Assembly: GCF_900103525.1 (NCBI RefSeq)
Contig: NZ_FNHN01000020.1
Coordinates: 1-52,009 of the forward strand
DNA: 52,009 nucleotides
DNA from: Bacillus sp. OK048
Lineage (GTDB): Bacteria > Bacillota > Bacilli > Bacillales > Cytobacillaceae
Direction: 5' to 3'
The translations under genes were made by a program, and so were the position numbers. Below are positions 8,030-16,082 of the stretch, piece after piece (position 1 is the stretch's first letter; the number at the start of each line of letters is the position of its first letter). The notes beneath the pieces were generated by a model. That model made no database searches and was not told the origin of the DNA. It saw only the letters and a program-made list of their open reading frames with translations.

Positions 8030-9832
8030 ATGTGTGGAATAGTTGGATATATTGGAAATAATGATACGAAAGAAATTTTACTAAAAGGCTTAGAAAAGCT
8101 CGAATATAGAGGTTATGACTCAGCAGGTATTGCTGTAATGAACGAAAACGGAGTTCAGGTTTTTAAAGAAAAGGGTCGAATTGCTGATTTACGTGAGATT
8201 GTCGATGTGGATGTTATGGCTAACATCGGAATTGGCCATACACGCTGGGCTACTCATGGCGTTCCAAGTAGAACAAATTCCCATCCACATCAAAGTGCAT
8301 CTGGACGGTTTACTCTTGTTCACAATGGTGTGATCGAGAATTATGACCTGTTAAAACGTGAATACTTAACAGATGTTACTTTTGTCAGTGAAACAGACAC
8401 AGAAGTCATCGTTCTATTGGTTGAAAAGTTTGCTCACGAAGGCTTAGAGGTTTTAGAAGCTTTTCGTAAGACGCTTACTCTTTTACATGGCTCCTATGCG
8501 CTTGCATTATTAGATGAACAAAATAGTGACACAATCTTTGTTGCAAAAAACAAAAGTCCATTACTCGTTGGCGTAGGTGCTGATTTCAATGTAGTGGCCA
8601 GCGACGCAATGGCAATGCTGCAAGTTACGAATGAATATGTTGAGCTTATGGATAAAGAGATCGTGATTGTGACTAAGAATGGCGTCACCATCCAAAATCT
8701 TGCTGGAGAGACAATTACTCGTACTTCCTACATGGCAGAATTGGATGCAAGTGATATCGAAAAAGGCACTTACCCACACTACATGTTAAAAGAGATTGAT
8801 GAGCAGCCTGCAGTTATGCGTAAAATTATCCAAGCATACCAAAATGAACAGGGTGTATTAACCATAGATCCTGAAATCATTTCTGCGCTGAATAACGCTG
8901 ACCGTGTATACATTATTGCAGCTGGAACATCCTATCATGCAGGTCTTGTTGGGAAGCAGTTCATTGAAAAAATGGCTAAAATTCCTGTAGAAGTCCATAT
9001 TTCAAGTGAATTTGGTTATAATATGCCACTTCTCTCTGAAAAACCATTATTCGTCTTCATTTCTCAGAGTGGTGAGACTGCGGATAGTCGTGCGGTTCTT
9101 GTTACGATTAAGGAAATGGGTTATCCATCATTAACGATTACAAATGTGCCTGGATCTACCCTTTCTCGTGAAGCAGACTATACGTTATTGCTGCATGCTG
9201 GTCCTGAAATTGCTGTTGCCTCTACAAAAGCTTATACGGCACAATTAGCAGTTTTGGCTATATTAGCAGAAGTAACAGCAAAAAGCCGCAATCTTGAACC
9301 AGGATTTGATCTTATTCACGAACTTGGACTCGTTGCCAATGCGATGGAAGTACTTTGTGACTCAAAAGAGATTATCGAGTATATTTCTAGGGAGTTTTTA
9401 TCGGTAACACGTAATGCTTTCTTCATCGGACGTGGAATTGATTACTACGTTGGGTTAGAAGGTGCCTTAAAGCTAAAAGAAATTTCTTATATACAAGCAG
9501 AAGGATTTGCTGGTGGAGAATTAAAGCATGGTACCATTGCTTTAATTGAAGAAGGTACCCCAGTGATTGCACTTGCCACCCAAGCAAGTGTAAACTTAAG
9601 CATTCGCGGAAACGTAAAGGAAGTAGTGGCCCGCGGTGCAAACCCATGCATCATTTCCATGAATGGACTAAACATGGACGAAGACAGCTTCGTTATTCCG
9701 GAAGTACATGATTTATTAACACCACTTATCTCTGTAATACCATTGCAAATCCTTTCCTACTACGCAGCACTACACCGTGATTGCGATGTTGACAAACCGC
9801 GTAACCTTGCTAAATCGGTGACAGTGGAGTAG
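8030..9832 (+). CDS. glmS: Glutamine-fructose-6-phosphate aminotransferase (isomerizing)
   Basis: Makes glucosamine-6-phosphate from fructose-6-phosphate and glutamine, the first committed step to UDP-GlcNAc. The N-terminal class II glutaminase domain begins MCGIVGYIGN, so Cys1 after Met removal is the nucleophile. Two SIS isomerase domains follow (about 285-425 and 455-590), with GTSYHAG, SQSGETADS and ending KPRNLAKSVTVE. Length 600 residues, matching B. subtilis. ATG at 8030 is decided by the catalytic Cys and by GGGAGG 10 bases upstream; the longer in-frame opening at 8000 would bury the Cys. Controlled by the ribozyme in its leader. Confidence 0.97.
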   Translation: MCGIVGYIGNNDTKEILLKGLEKLEYRGYDSAGIAVMNENGVQVFKEKGRIADLREIVDVDVMANIGIGHTRWATHGVPSRTNSHPHQSASGRFTLVHNGVIENYDLLKREYLTDVTFVSETDTEVIVLLVEKFAHEGLEVLEAFRKTLTLLHGSYALALLDEQNSDTIFVAKNKSPLLVGVGADFNVVASDAMAMLQVTNEYVELMDKEIVIVTKNGVTIQNLAGETITRTSYMAELDASDIEKGTYPHYMLKEIDEQPAVMRKIIQAYQNEQGVLTIDPEIISALNNADRVYIIAAGTSYHAGLVGKQFIEKMAKIPVEVHISSEFGYNMPLLSEKPLFVFISQSGETADSRAVLVTIKEMGYPSLTITNVPGSTLSREADYTLLLHAGPEIAVASTKAYTAQLAVLAILAEVTAKSRNLEPGFDLIHELGLVANAMEVLCDSKEIIEYISREFLSVTRNAFFIGRGIDYYVGLEGALKLKEISYIQAEGFAGGELKHGTIALIEEGTPVIALATQASVNLSIRGNVKEVVARGANPCIISMNGLNMDEDSFVIPEVHDLLTPLISVIPLQILSYYAALHRDCDVDKPRNLAKSVTVE

Positions 9833-9924
9833 GTAGAATAGTACAAGAAAATTTATTGTGGATGACAACATAGTCAGGACCTAATCGTGCTATTTCAAAA
9901 AACTAGTAACTCCTTATCTCAAGT

Positions 9925-9957
9925 AGAGACCTCGGTAATCAGAGGTCTCTTTTCTTT
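9925..9957 (+). terminator. Terminator of glmS
   Basis: 9-bp stem AGAGACCTC/GAGGTCTCT with an 8-nt loop and a T-rich tail. It lies directly before the end of the convergent gene. Confidence 0.88.
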
Positions 9958-10441
9958 AATTCAATTCAACTGTTTTATTAACATCTGCCGATTTAGAACT
10001 TTGCCCTGTCATGCGTTTATAAAAAAAGGCGATTCTTTTCGTGAAATTACCGGTTTCCCAATATTCAGCAGCTTCTGCTTTAACCTTTATCAAGACAACG
10101 TTAGGATCATCATAAGAAGTTTGCATAATCTTCTCATATGCTTTGTTCCACAATTCCTTTTTCTTGCGTAAGTCTTCAACGATTTCCGCTCTTCCACGGA
10201 CGGAAACATAGGATTTACCTGCATAAGCCACATTCACTTCTTGATCATGTAAAATTTCTTCATATTTATTAGTCTCTTTTTTTGTGAAAAACCATAAGTC
10301 ACCATCAAACTCTACTTCTTGTGTTTTCATAGGACGAGAAACTAGCCCATCTTCTGTTAACGTAGTCAACATGGCCGTGTCTACGTCTTTGATTAACTCG
10401 CGTAATGTTTGCAATTCCTCTTGTTTTATCATGTTAGACAT
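9956..10441 (-). CDS. Pyridoxamine 5'-phosphate oxidase-fold general stress protein
   Basis: A 161-residue protein of the split-barrel flavin-binding fold, closest in style to 'general stress protein 26' such as B. subtilis YdaG. Visible blocks are AMLTTLTEDGLVSRPM, LWFFTKKETNKYEEI, VNVAYAGKSYVSVRGRAEIV and the C-terminal EYWETGN motif. The substrate is unknown. The start at 10441 is chosen because GAGGTG precedes it by about 8 bases; an upstream in-frame ATG at 10447 overlaps the ribosome site. No sigma-B type promoter was found upstream. It converges with glmS. Confidence 0.82.
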   Translation of the reverse strand: MSNMIKQEELQTLRELIKDVDTAMLTTLTEDGLVSRPMKTQEVEFDGDLWFFTKKETNKYEEILHDQEVNVAYAGKSYVSVRGRAEIVEDLRKKKELWNKAYEKIMQTSYDDPNVVLIKVKAEAAEYWETGNFTKRIAFFYKRMTGQSSKSADVNKTVELN

Positions 10442-10699
10442 TTTCATCACCTCATTAATTCTTACAGAGGTATACTCCCCTTTACACCAACTTTTATTCA
10501 GGTAGGATGAATTAAATAAAATTTTAAACAAAATGAAAGCAGACAACTATAATGAATAGATAAGGTAAAATAGTTTGATTTACTAAATTATATATTTTAG
10601 TTTATATATAGACCAATTGGTATAAAAAATTGAGTAGGGTGCCTTTATTGGATATAAGTGATGCCAAAAAGGCACTAGTTTATTTTACGATTTTTGATA

Positions 10700-10715
10700 A
10701 TACAAATATTTGTAT
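10700..10715. promoter_or_regulatory. 16-bp perfect palindrome, candidate operator
   Basis: ATACAAATATTTGTAT lies about 45 bases before the likely start of the DUF4256 gene, where an operator would overlap the promoter. Another short palindrome, ACCAATTGGT, lies at 10612-10621. No regulator gene is adjacent, so its role is inferred. Confidence 0.45.
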
Positions 10716-10759
10716 ATACTTAAACTAGTATGAGTTTAAAAAATAAGGGGGAGCTAAAT

Positions 10760-11326
10760 TTGAACAGCATTAAGCTGGAGTTGTCACTAGAACAGCGTGA
10801 AGAATTACTAGGAGTATTGGAAGCTCGTTTTGAGAAAAACATGAACCGCCATATTGGCCTTGAATGGGCTAAAGTCCAAGCAAAGCTGGAAGTTAATCCT
10901 GATAAACTATGGTCGCTCAATGAAATGGAAAGAACGGGCGGTGAACCAGATGTTGTTGGTCATGGTGAGCAGAATGACGAATACATTTTTTATGATTGTT
11001 CAGCGGAAAGTCCTAAAGGCCGCAGAAGTATTTGTTACGACCGTGAAGCACTGGAGTCAAGGAAACAACATAAACCAGAAAATACCGTTATTGATATGGC
11101 AACTGCCATGGGCATTGAACTTTTAACGGAAGAACAATATCGAGCTTTACAGGAACTTGGAGATTTCGATAAAAAATCATCGAGCTGGGTGCAAACACCA
11201 TCTGATATTAGAAAACTTGGTGGTGCAATCTTTTGTGACCGTCGTTATGACACTGTCTTTGTGTATCACAATGGTGCGGACTCTTACTATGGCGCAAGAG
11301 GATTCCGTGGATCGCTAAGGGTCTAA
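10760..11326 (+). CDS. DUF4256 family protein
   Basis: Soluble protein of about 188 residues of the DUF4256 family, with no known biochemical function. Recognisable blocks are GEPDVVGH, YIFYDCSAESP, GRRSICYDREAL and the C-terminal GAIFCDRRYDTVFVYHNGADSYYGARGFRG. TTG at 10760 is preferred, with AAGGGGGAG about 8 bases upstream; an in-frame ATG at 10730 lacks a ribosome site. It is monocistronic and ends at a terminator shared with the convergent regulator. Confidence 0.8.
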   Translation: MNSIKLELSLEQREELLGVLEARFEKNMNRHIGLEWAKVQAKLEVNPDKLWSLNEMERTGGEPDVVGHGEQNDEYIFYDCSAESPKGRRSICYDREALESRKQHKPENTVIDMATAMGIELLTEEQYRALQELGDFDKKSSSWVQTPSDIRKLGGAIFCDRRYDTVFVYHNGADSYYGARGFRGSLRV

Positions 11327-11335
11327 CATAATAGA

Positions 11336-11365
11336 AACAAAGAAGGCCGAGTAGCCTTCTTTGTT
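11336..11365. terminator. Bidirectional terminator
   Basis: Perfect 12-bp stem AACAAAGAAGGC/GCCTTCTTTGTT with a 6-nt loop. The A/T-rich arms can serve both the DUF4256 gene and the convergent regulator gene, whose stop codon lies within it. Confidence 0.75.
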
Positions 11366-12293
11366 AATAGGTTTCATAAATAATTTTTCCAATCTGCGAG
11401 GTATCATAATCTCCTAATGAGGTAATTTCAGAATTGAACTGTGGGGAAGATAAGATTCCTTTAATCGTGCTAATGAGTTGTTCAGTTTCAGTTGTTTTTA
11501 GAATAACCAAATCATACTGTTCGGTGATTAATGGAATAAAATCGATTCCAACTATTTTTGCAGCCTTTTCAATTCCCACACCAACATCAGCTATTCCAGT
11601 TGAGACTGCAGAAGCCACACTTAAATGATTGGTCTCTTCATGATCATAGCCCTTAATCTTCCTTGTAGGTATCTCGTTAATTCTTAGTTGTTCATCAAGT
11701 AGGATTCGTGCCCCTGAGCCTTTTTCTCGATTAATAATTTTCACATCTTCCCGTTTTAAATCAGCCCAAGATGTGAGGTTTAAAGGGTTCCCTTTTTTAA
11801 CGTAGAAACCTGCTTTTCTTGCTAGGAGGTTTATTAAAATAAATGGATATCCCACTAAAATTCTTTTTATATATGGCAGATTATACTCGCCTGTATCCCC
11901 ATCAAATAAATGTAAGCTAACGATGTCACCTTCACCATTGTACATAGAGATTAAGCTATTTAAACTTCCTGTAAAAGATCGTAATGGTTTATAGGAAGTA
12001 TTTTTCTCGATGTGTTTACCGAGTATGTCTAAAACCAGGTCTTGTCCGCTAATGACAATGTTATTCTTTGTTTCGTTCCTGTGAGGAACGGCAGCTGAGG
12101 GCTGGAAGGTGGGTTGTTGATTCGTCTTGTGGTTATTTATATAAACCTCCAAGTCTTTTGCATCTATTCTCATCTGTCTACCTACACGGAATACAGGTAG
12201 TTGCCCTTTTTTAACAAGGTCATATAAGGTTAATTTTGATACTTTTAAAAGCTGCGATACCTCTTCAATCGTATAGGAAAGCTCCTTGGACAT
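11364..12293 (-). CDS. YvgK-like regulator: excisionase-type HTH fused to a periplasmic-binding-protein domain
   Basis: Predicted DNA-binding regulator of 309 residues. An N-terminal MerR/excisionase-type winged HTH (about residues 3-50, with SYTIEEVSQLLKVSKLTLY and FRVGRQMRID) is followed by a linker. A substrate-binding-like domain (about 80-305) has INREKGSGARILLD and ASAVSTGIADVGVGIE, typical of molybdate/molybdopterin-linked PBP-like domains. It is divergent from modA, which suggests it senses molybdate or a related ligand and controls modAB. GGAGGG lies 7 bases before the chosen ATG; an ATG two codons upstream is too close to it. The order matches yvgK-yvgL-yvgM of B. subtilis as I recall it. 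Confidence 0.78.
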   Translation of the reverse strand: MSKELSYTIEEVSQLLKVSKLTLYDLVKKGQLPVFRVGRQMRIDAKDLEVYINNHKTNQQPTFQPSAAVPHRNETKNNIVISGQDLVLDILGKHIEKNTSYKPLRSFTGSLNSLISMYNGEGDIVSLHLFDGDTGEYNLPYIKRILVGYPFILINLLARKAGFYVKKGNPLNLTSWADLKREDVKIINREKGSGARILLDEQLRINEIPTRKIKGYDHEETNHLSVASAVSTGIADVGVGIEKAAKIVGIDFIPLITEQYDLVILKTTETEQLISTIKGILSSPQFNSEITSLGDYDTSQIGKIIYETY

Positions 12294-12390
12294 TTGCATC
12301 CCTCCATTCTTAATTGTAACGTATTATCTGTGAAAAAGTATAACTATAAAAAAATGACGAAATGTGATTATTCTTATACCTTTTTATGAC

Positions 12391-12412
12391 ATAACTAATT
12401 ATAATTAGTTAT
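12391..12412. promoter_or_regulatory. 22-bp perfect palindrome, candidate operator of modAB
   Basis: Arms ATAACTAATTA/TAATTAGTTAT form a perfect palindrome in the intergenic space between the divergent regulator and modA. It embeds a TATAAT -10-like hexamer at 12400-12405. Partial copies AGTTAGTTAT (12413-12422) and ATAGTT follow. It is a good candidate binding site for the YvgK-like protein; the assignment is inferred from position and symmetry. Confidence 0.6.
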
Positions 12413-12447
12413 AGTTAGTTATAAATAGTTTGAAAGGGAGAAGGAAA

Positions 12448-13257
12448 ATGAAAAAACTTTTATTTTTAACGATGATGCTATTTTTACTTACAGTGGCTGG
12501 ATGTTCAGGTGCAGCAAATGAGCAAACGAAAAAGCCTGAAGGGAAGAAACAAGAAGCTCCTGTGGAGAAAGTGGAGTTGACCGTTTCAGCAGCTGCAAGT
12601 TTGCAAGATGCATTAAATGAAATTACAGCAAACTTTGAGAAGGAACATTCAAATGTAAAAATAAACTATAACTTTGGAGCTTCAGGAGCTCTGCAACAAC
12701 AAATTTCTCAAGGTGCACCTGCAGATCTTTTCTTTTCTGCTGCCGAAGACAAATTTGATAAATTGGTGCTAGACGGACTTATCGAAGAGGCAAAGGGAAT
12801 CGATTTAGTTGGAAATGAACTAGTATTAGTGGTACCGAAAGATTCAACGAAAGAGATTAAAACATTCGAGGATCTTACAAAAGCAGATAAAATTTCCATT
12901 GGTACTCCAGAAGCAGTACCGGTAGGAAAATATGCGAAGGATACATTAGAAAAATTAAATGTATGGCAAGCAATTGAAGGAAAAGTGGTTTTTGCCAAGG
13001 ATGTTCGGCAGGTGCTTACATATGTTGAGACGAACAATGTGGACGCAGGAATTGTCTATAAAACAGATGCATTGATTTCTGAAAAGGTTAAGATTGCAGC
13101 GACGGCACCTGAGGATTCTCATGCTCCTATTATTTATCCTTTGGGTGTGATTAAGAATAGTGCCCATGCGAAAGAAGCCCAATTATTCTACGACTTTTTA
13201 CAAAATGAAAATTCAATGAAGACTTTTAAAAAGTATGGGTTTAAGGGTCTAAAATAA
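12448..13257 (+). CDS. modA: Molybdate ABC transporter substrate-binding lipoprotein
   Basis: Extracytoplasmic binding protein for molybdate (possibly tungstate), 269 residues. The lipoprotein signal peptide ends in the lipobox VAGC, with Cys at residue 19. The ModA domain shows VSAAASLQDALNEI, FGASGALQQQI and GAPADLFFSA, the oxyanion-binding segments, plus VPVGKYAK and DAGIVYKTDA. The start at 12448 follows AAGGGAGAAGG; the ORF opens 18 bases earlier at a TTG but that would prepend charged residues to the signal peptide. One base separates it from modB. Confidence 0.93.
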   Translation: MKKLLFLTMMLFLLTVAGCSGAANEQTKKPEGKKQEAPVEKVELTVSAAASLQDALNEITANFEKEHSNVKINYNFGASGALQQQISQGAPADLFFSAAEDKFDKLVLDGLIEEAKGIDLVGNELVLVVPKDSTKEIKTFEDLTKADKISIGTPEAVPVGKYAKDTLEKLNVWQAIEGKVVFAKDVRQVLTYVETNNVDAGIVYKTDALISEKVKIAATAPEDSHAPIIYPLGVIKNSAHAKEAQLFYDFLQNENSMKTFKKYGFKGLK

Positions 13258-13258
13258 A

Positions 13259-13915
13259 ATGGCAACTGATTTTTGGTCACCCATTAGGCTATCCGTTGAG
13301 ATAGCCTCTATTTCTGGAATAATGGTAGTGGCGCTTGGGCTTGTTTTAGGGAAGATGATGGCTAATAAAAAATTCAAAGGGATCGCCGTAGTTGAAACGA
13401 TTTTCCTTTTACCGTTAGTCTTACCACCTTCCGTTGTTGGATTTTTGTTAATTGTTATTTTTGGAAGGAATAGTCCCATAGGACAGTTGATAGAAGAGTT
13501 GTTTAGGCAACCTATTATGTTTACCTGGTGGGCTGCCGTTATTGCCTCTTCTGTTGTCGCGTTCCCTCTTATGTATCAATCTGCTAAAACAGGATTTGAA
13601 GCGATTGATGAGGATATTGAGAATGCAGCACGTGTTGATGGGGCAAATGCGTACAAGTTGTTTATGTTTGTTACCATTCCACTCGCATATAGAGCTATCA
13701 TATCGGGTGCAATATTGAGTTTTGCACGAGCATTAGGGGAGTTTGGAGCGACTTTAATGTTTGCTGGAAACATCCCAGGGAAAACCCAAACCATCCCTAC
13801 AGCAATCTATGTTGCCATTGATTCAGGTAATATGGAATTGGCCTGGTTATGGGTGGCGAGCATAATGGTGATTTCATTTTTGATGTTAATATGCATGCGC
13901 CTAGTGAAAGCTTGA
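13259..13915 (+). CDS. modB: Molybdate ABC transporter permease
   Basis: Integral membrane permease of 218 residues with five or six hydrophobic segments. The cytoplasmic EAA loop is present (IENAARVDGANAYKLFMFVTIP), the docking site for an ATPase, followed by GALLSFARALGEFGATLMFAG-type family sequence. It starts one base after modA without its own clear ribosome site, so it is translationally coupled. No modC ATPase gene follows: the next feature is a terminator. An ATPase must come from elsewhere or be shared. Confidence 0.93.
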   Translation: MATDFWSPIRLSVEIASISGIMVVALGLVLGKMMANKKFKGIAVVETIFLLPLVLPPSVVGFLLIVIFGRNSPIGQLIEELFRQPIMFTWWAAVIASSVVAFPLMYQSAKTGFEAIDEDIENAARVDGANAYKLFMFVTIPLAYRAIISGAILSFARALGEFGATLMFAGNIPGKTQTIPTAIYVAIDSGNMELAWLWVASIMVISFLMLICMRLVKA

Positions 13916-13973
13916 TTTTATAATATGGTTTTATCCCTAGGAACTTGGTTAAAATCCAAAAACTATGACCAAG

Positions 13974-13996
13974 GCCTGGCGTCCGCCAGGCTTTTA
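13974..13996 (+). terminator. Terminator of modAB
   Basis: GC-rich stem GCCTGGC/GCCAGGC with a 4-nt loop and T4. An outer ACTTGGT/ACCAAGG pairing may extend or compete with it. Confidence 0.7.
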
Positions 13997-14203
13997 AGCT
14001 GTTTCGGAACCAATAAAATTGTTTAATTTTATACTGCATTTTAAAGGAGATAAAACTCCTTTTTTTATTTGGGATTAAATAATAATTACAACATTAAATT
14101 TTTTTAATCATTCAATCCTTAAATTTTCATTCTTTATTGTTACTCTTTATTATATGTTTCCAGAATACCAATTCATTGATAAATGAAAGTAGGTGTTAAC
14201 TAA

Positions 14204-14314
14204 ATGAAATTAAAAGGGCATTTATTAAGTGCTTTTCTCATAGGCCGTGTATCACTAATTGGTTTTAGTTTAGTTAACTATGTTAAAAAGAAAGCAAAAA
14301 AGAATAGCGACTGA
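14204..14314 (+). CDS. Small 36-residue single-span membrane protein
   Basis: Short ORF starting MKLKGHLLSAFLIGR. A hydrophobic span (about residues 8-26) is followed by a very basic tail (VKKKAKKNSD). An AGGTG ribosome site lies about 10 bases upstream. It ends 15 bases before the uppP start, and AGGAG overlaps its end, so it may be co-transcribed and coupled with uppP. I do not recognise the family; it could be a real small protein or a leader ORF. Confidence 0.5.
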   Translation: MKLKGHLLSAFLIGRVSLIGFSLVNYVKKKAKKNSD

Positions 14315-14329
14315 TAGGAGTGCTTGTAC

Positions 14330-15154
14330 GTGGATTCAGTGAATGTGATTGAACTATTAAAATATTTAATATTAGGACTAGTACAGGGGATAACAGAACC
14401 AATTCCTGTCTCGTCCAGTGGACATTTAGTTTTATTCGAACATTTTTTCGGCTTGGAAATTTCCGGATTAAGTTTTGAGGTGTTGGTCAACTTCGCTTCA
14501 TTACTTGCTGTATTGTTCATCTACCGCTCTGACTTGATGCAGTTGGCAAAGAATAGTGTATCCTATTTAGTCGTTTCAGATAAAACCGAGAGTATGAAGA
14601 AAGACTTTTATTTTGTCCTTTATCTGATTATTGGTACCATACCTGCAGGAATTATTGGTGTCCTCTTTCAGGATCAGATAGCATCCACATTTAAAGGCAT
14701 AAGGGTTATTGGCTACACTTTAATATTAACGGGTATTGCACTTTGGCTAATCCGAAACTTAAAGGGTAGTAAAGGTGATGGCGAATTAACCCTCAAGGAT
14801 TCGATTATTATTGGGTTATCACAGGCAGTGGCATTAATACCGGGGGTCAGTCGCTCAGGGGCAACCATTGTATCTTCTATGGCCCTAGGAATAAAACGCG
14901 AGACAGCACTTAAGTTTTCCTTTTTCCTCTATATTCCTGTTAGTGTAGGCGGGATGATTTTATCACTTTCCGATTTAATTCACGATCCAGGAATAGGACA
15001 ACTCTTTCTCCCATATACAATAGCCTTTATGGCTTCCTTAGTCGCTTCCTATTTTTCATTAAAGTGGTTCATTAATATTATGAAAAAAGGAAAACTCGGT
15101 TACTTTTCAATCTACTGTTTTGTAGTTGGAATTGCAGTGATTATTTTAGGGTAA
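14330..15154 (+). CDS. uppP: Undecaprenyl-diphosphatase
   Basis: Integral membrane phosphatase of the BacA/UppP family that dephosphorylates undecaprenyl diphosphate, recycling the carrier for peptidoglycan and giving bacitracin tolerance. The first active-site motif is QGITEPIPVSSSGH (near residue 20) and the second PGVSRSGAT (near 172). About eight hydrophobic spans are visible. GTG at 14330 gives 274 residues with AGGAG 9 bases upstream; TTG at 14324 is in frame but only 3 bases from that site. It stands apart from the other wall genes. Confidence 0.93.
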   Translation: MDSVNVIELLKYLILGLVQGITEPIPVSSSGHLVLFEHFFGLEISGLSFEVLVNFASLLAVLFIYRSDLMQLAKNSVSYLVVSDKTESMKKDFYFVLYLIIGTIPAGIIGVLFQDQIASTFKGIRVIGYTLILTGIALWLIRNLKGSKGDGELTLKDSIIIGLSQAVALIPGVSRSGATIVSSMALGIKRETALKFSFFLYIPVSVGGMILSLSDLIHDPGIGQLFLPYTIAFMASLVASYFSLKWFINIMKKGKLGYFSIYCFVVGIAVIILG

Positions 15155-15171
15155 ATAAATTCTTATTATCC

Positions 15172-15196
15172 ACTCCACTTAATAGTGGGGTTTTTT
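15172..15196 (+). terminator. Terminator of uppP
   Basis: 8-bp stem ACTCCACT/AGTGGGGT (one G-T pair), TAAT loop, then T6. Confidence 0.85.
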
Positions 15197-15323
15197 ATTT
15201 TGTTGATTATGAAAAAAATTTCATTGAAATTTTAAGTTGTATTTTTTTAACTTTCGGGAGTAGTTCATAGTTATTCTTTATATTAAATATGTACTTAAAA
15301 AGTAGGCGGTAGGGGGATTTGAA

Positions 15324-16082
15324 ATGATTAAAGCAACAAATTTAACTAAACAATACGACAATGGTTTTGTGGCTGTTGACTCTTTGAATCTTCAAGTGAA
15401 TAAAGGGGATATATATGGCTTTTTAGGTCCAAATGGTGCGGGGAAAACGACTACGATTCGAATGTTAAATGGATTAATAGAACCTAGTAATGGGTCAGTA
15501 ACCATTGAAGGAAAGGAAGTAAAGCGTGAAAACGCATCGGTGAGCAAATTAATTGGGGTATTGCCAGAATCTCATGGTTACTATAATTGGATGACGGGAA
15601 GAGAATATTTAAAATTATTTGCCGAACTCTATGGTGTTAATAAAAGAAGGGTCAAGTCGAGAGTTGAAGAGGTTCTTGAGTGGGTAGGAATGGCCGGGAA
15701 GGCAGATGTTCTCATTGGAAAATATTCACGAGGTATGAGGCAACGGATTGGTATTGCGAAAACAATTGTGCATGAGCCCTCTATTATTTTTCTTGATGAA
15801 CCTACGTTAGGCTTGGACCCACAAGGGCAAAAAGATATACAGTCGATTATTACAAGATTAAATCAAGAACAGAATGTTACTGTTTTTATCACATCACATT
15901 TATTAAAAGAAATCTCAGAAATTTGTAACCGTGTAGCTATTGTAAAACAAGGAAAACTGCTTGAAGAAGGGTATTTAGACGAGTTAATAAAAGGTTATCG
16001 TTTAGTCTTAAGGAATGAGAATCCTACATTAGAGGATATATTCTTTCGTTTAACAACGGATGAAGTTGGGGGGAGCATCTAA
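15324..16082 (+). CDS. ABC transporter ATP-binding protein (ABC-2 exporter type)
   Basis: ATPase of 252 residues. Walker A GPNGAGKTT (about residue 38), an ABC signature in the form YSRGMRQRIGIAK (about 138), Walker B IIFLDEPTLGLDP and the H-loop TSHLL are present. The TAATG junction overlaps the next gene, so it forms one transcript with the permease and the anchored protein at 16839. The arrangement resembles NatA/Nos-type ABC-2 systems; the substrate is unknown. The ATG follows GGGGG 8 bases upstream. Confidence 0.9.
   Translation: MIKATNLTKQYDNGFVAVDSLNLQVNKGDIYGFLGPNGAGKTTTIRMLNGLIEPSNGSVTIEGKEVKRENASVSKLIGVLPESHGYYNWMTGREYLKLFAELYGVNKRRVKSRVEEVLEWVGMAGKADVLIGKYSRGMRQRIGIAKTIVHEPSIIFLDEPTLGLDPQGQKDIQSIITRLNQEQNVTVFITSHLLKEISEICNRVAIVKQGKLLEEGYLDELIKGYRLVLRNENPTLEDIFFRLTTDEVGGSI

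Noticed and set aside
7794..8042. 82-codon plus-strand ORF before glmS
   Set aside because: It lies across the glmS ribozyme core and leader hairpins and has no ribosome site suited to it.
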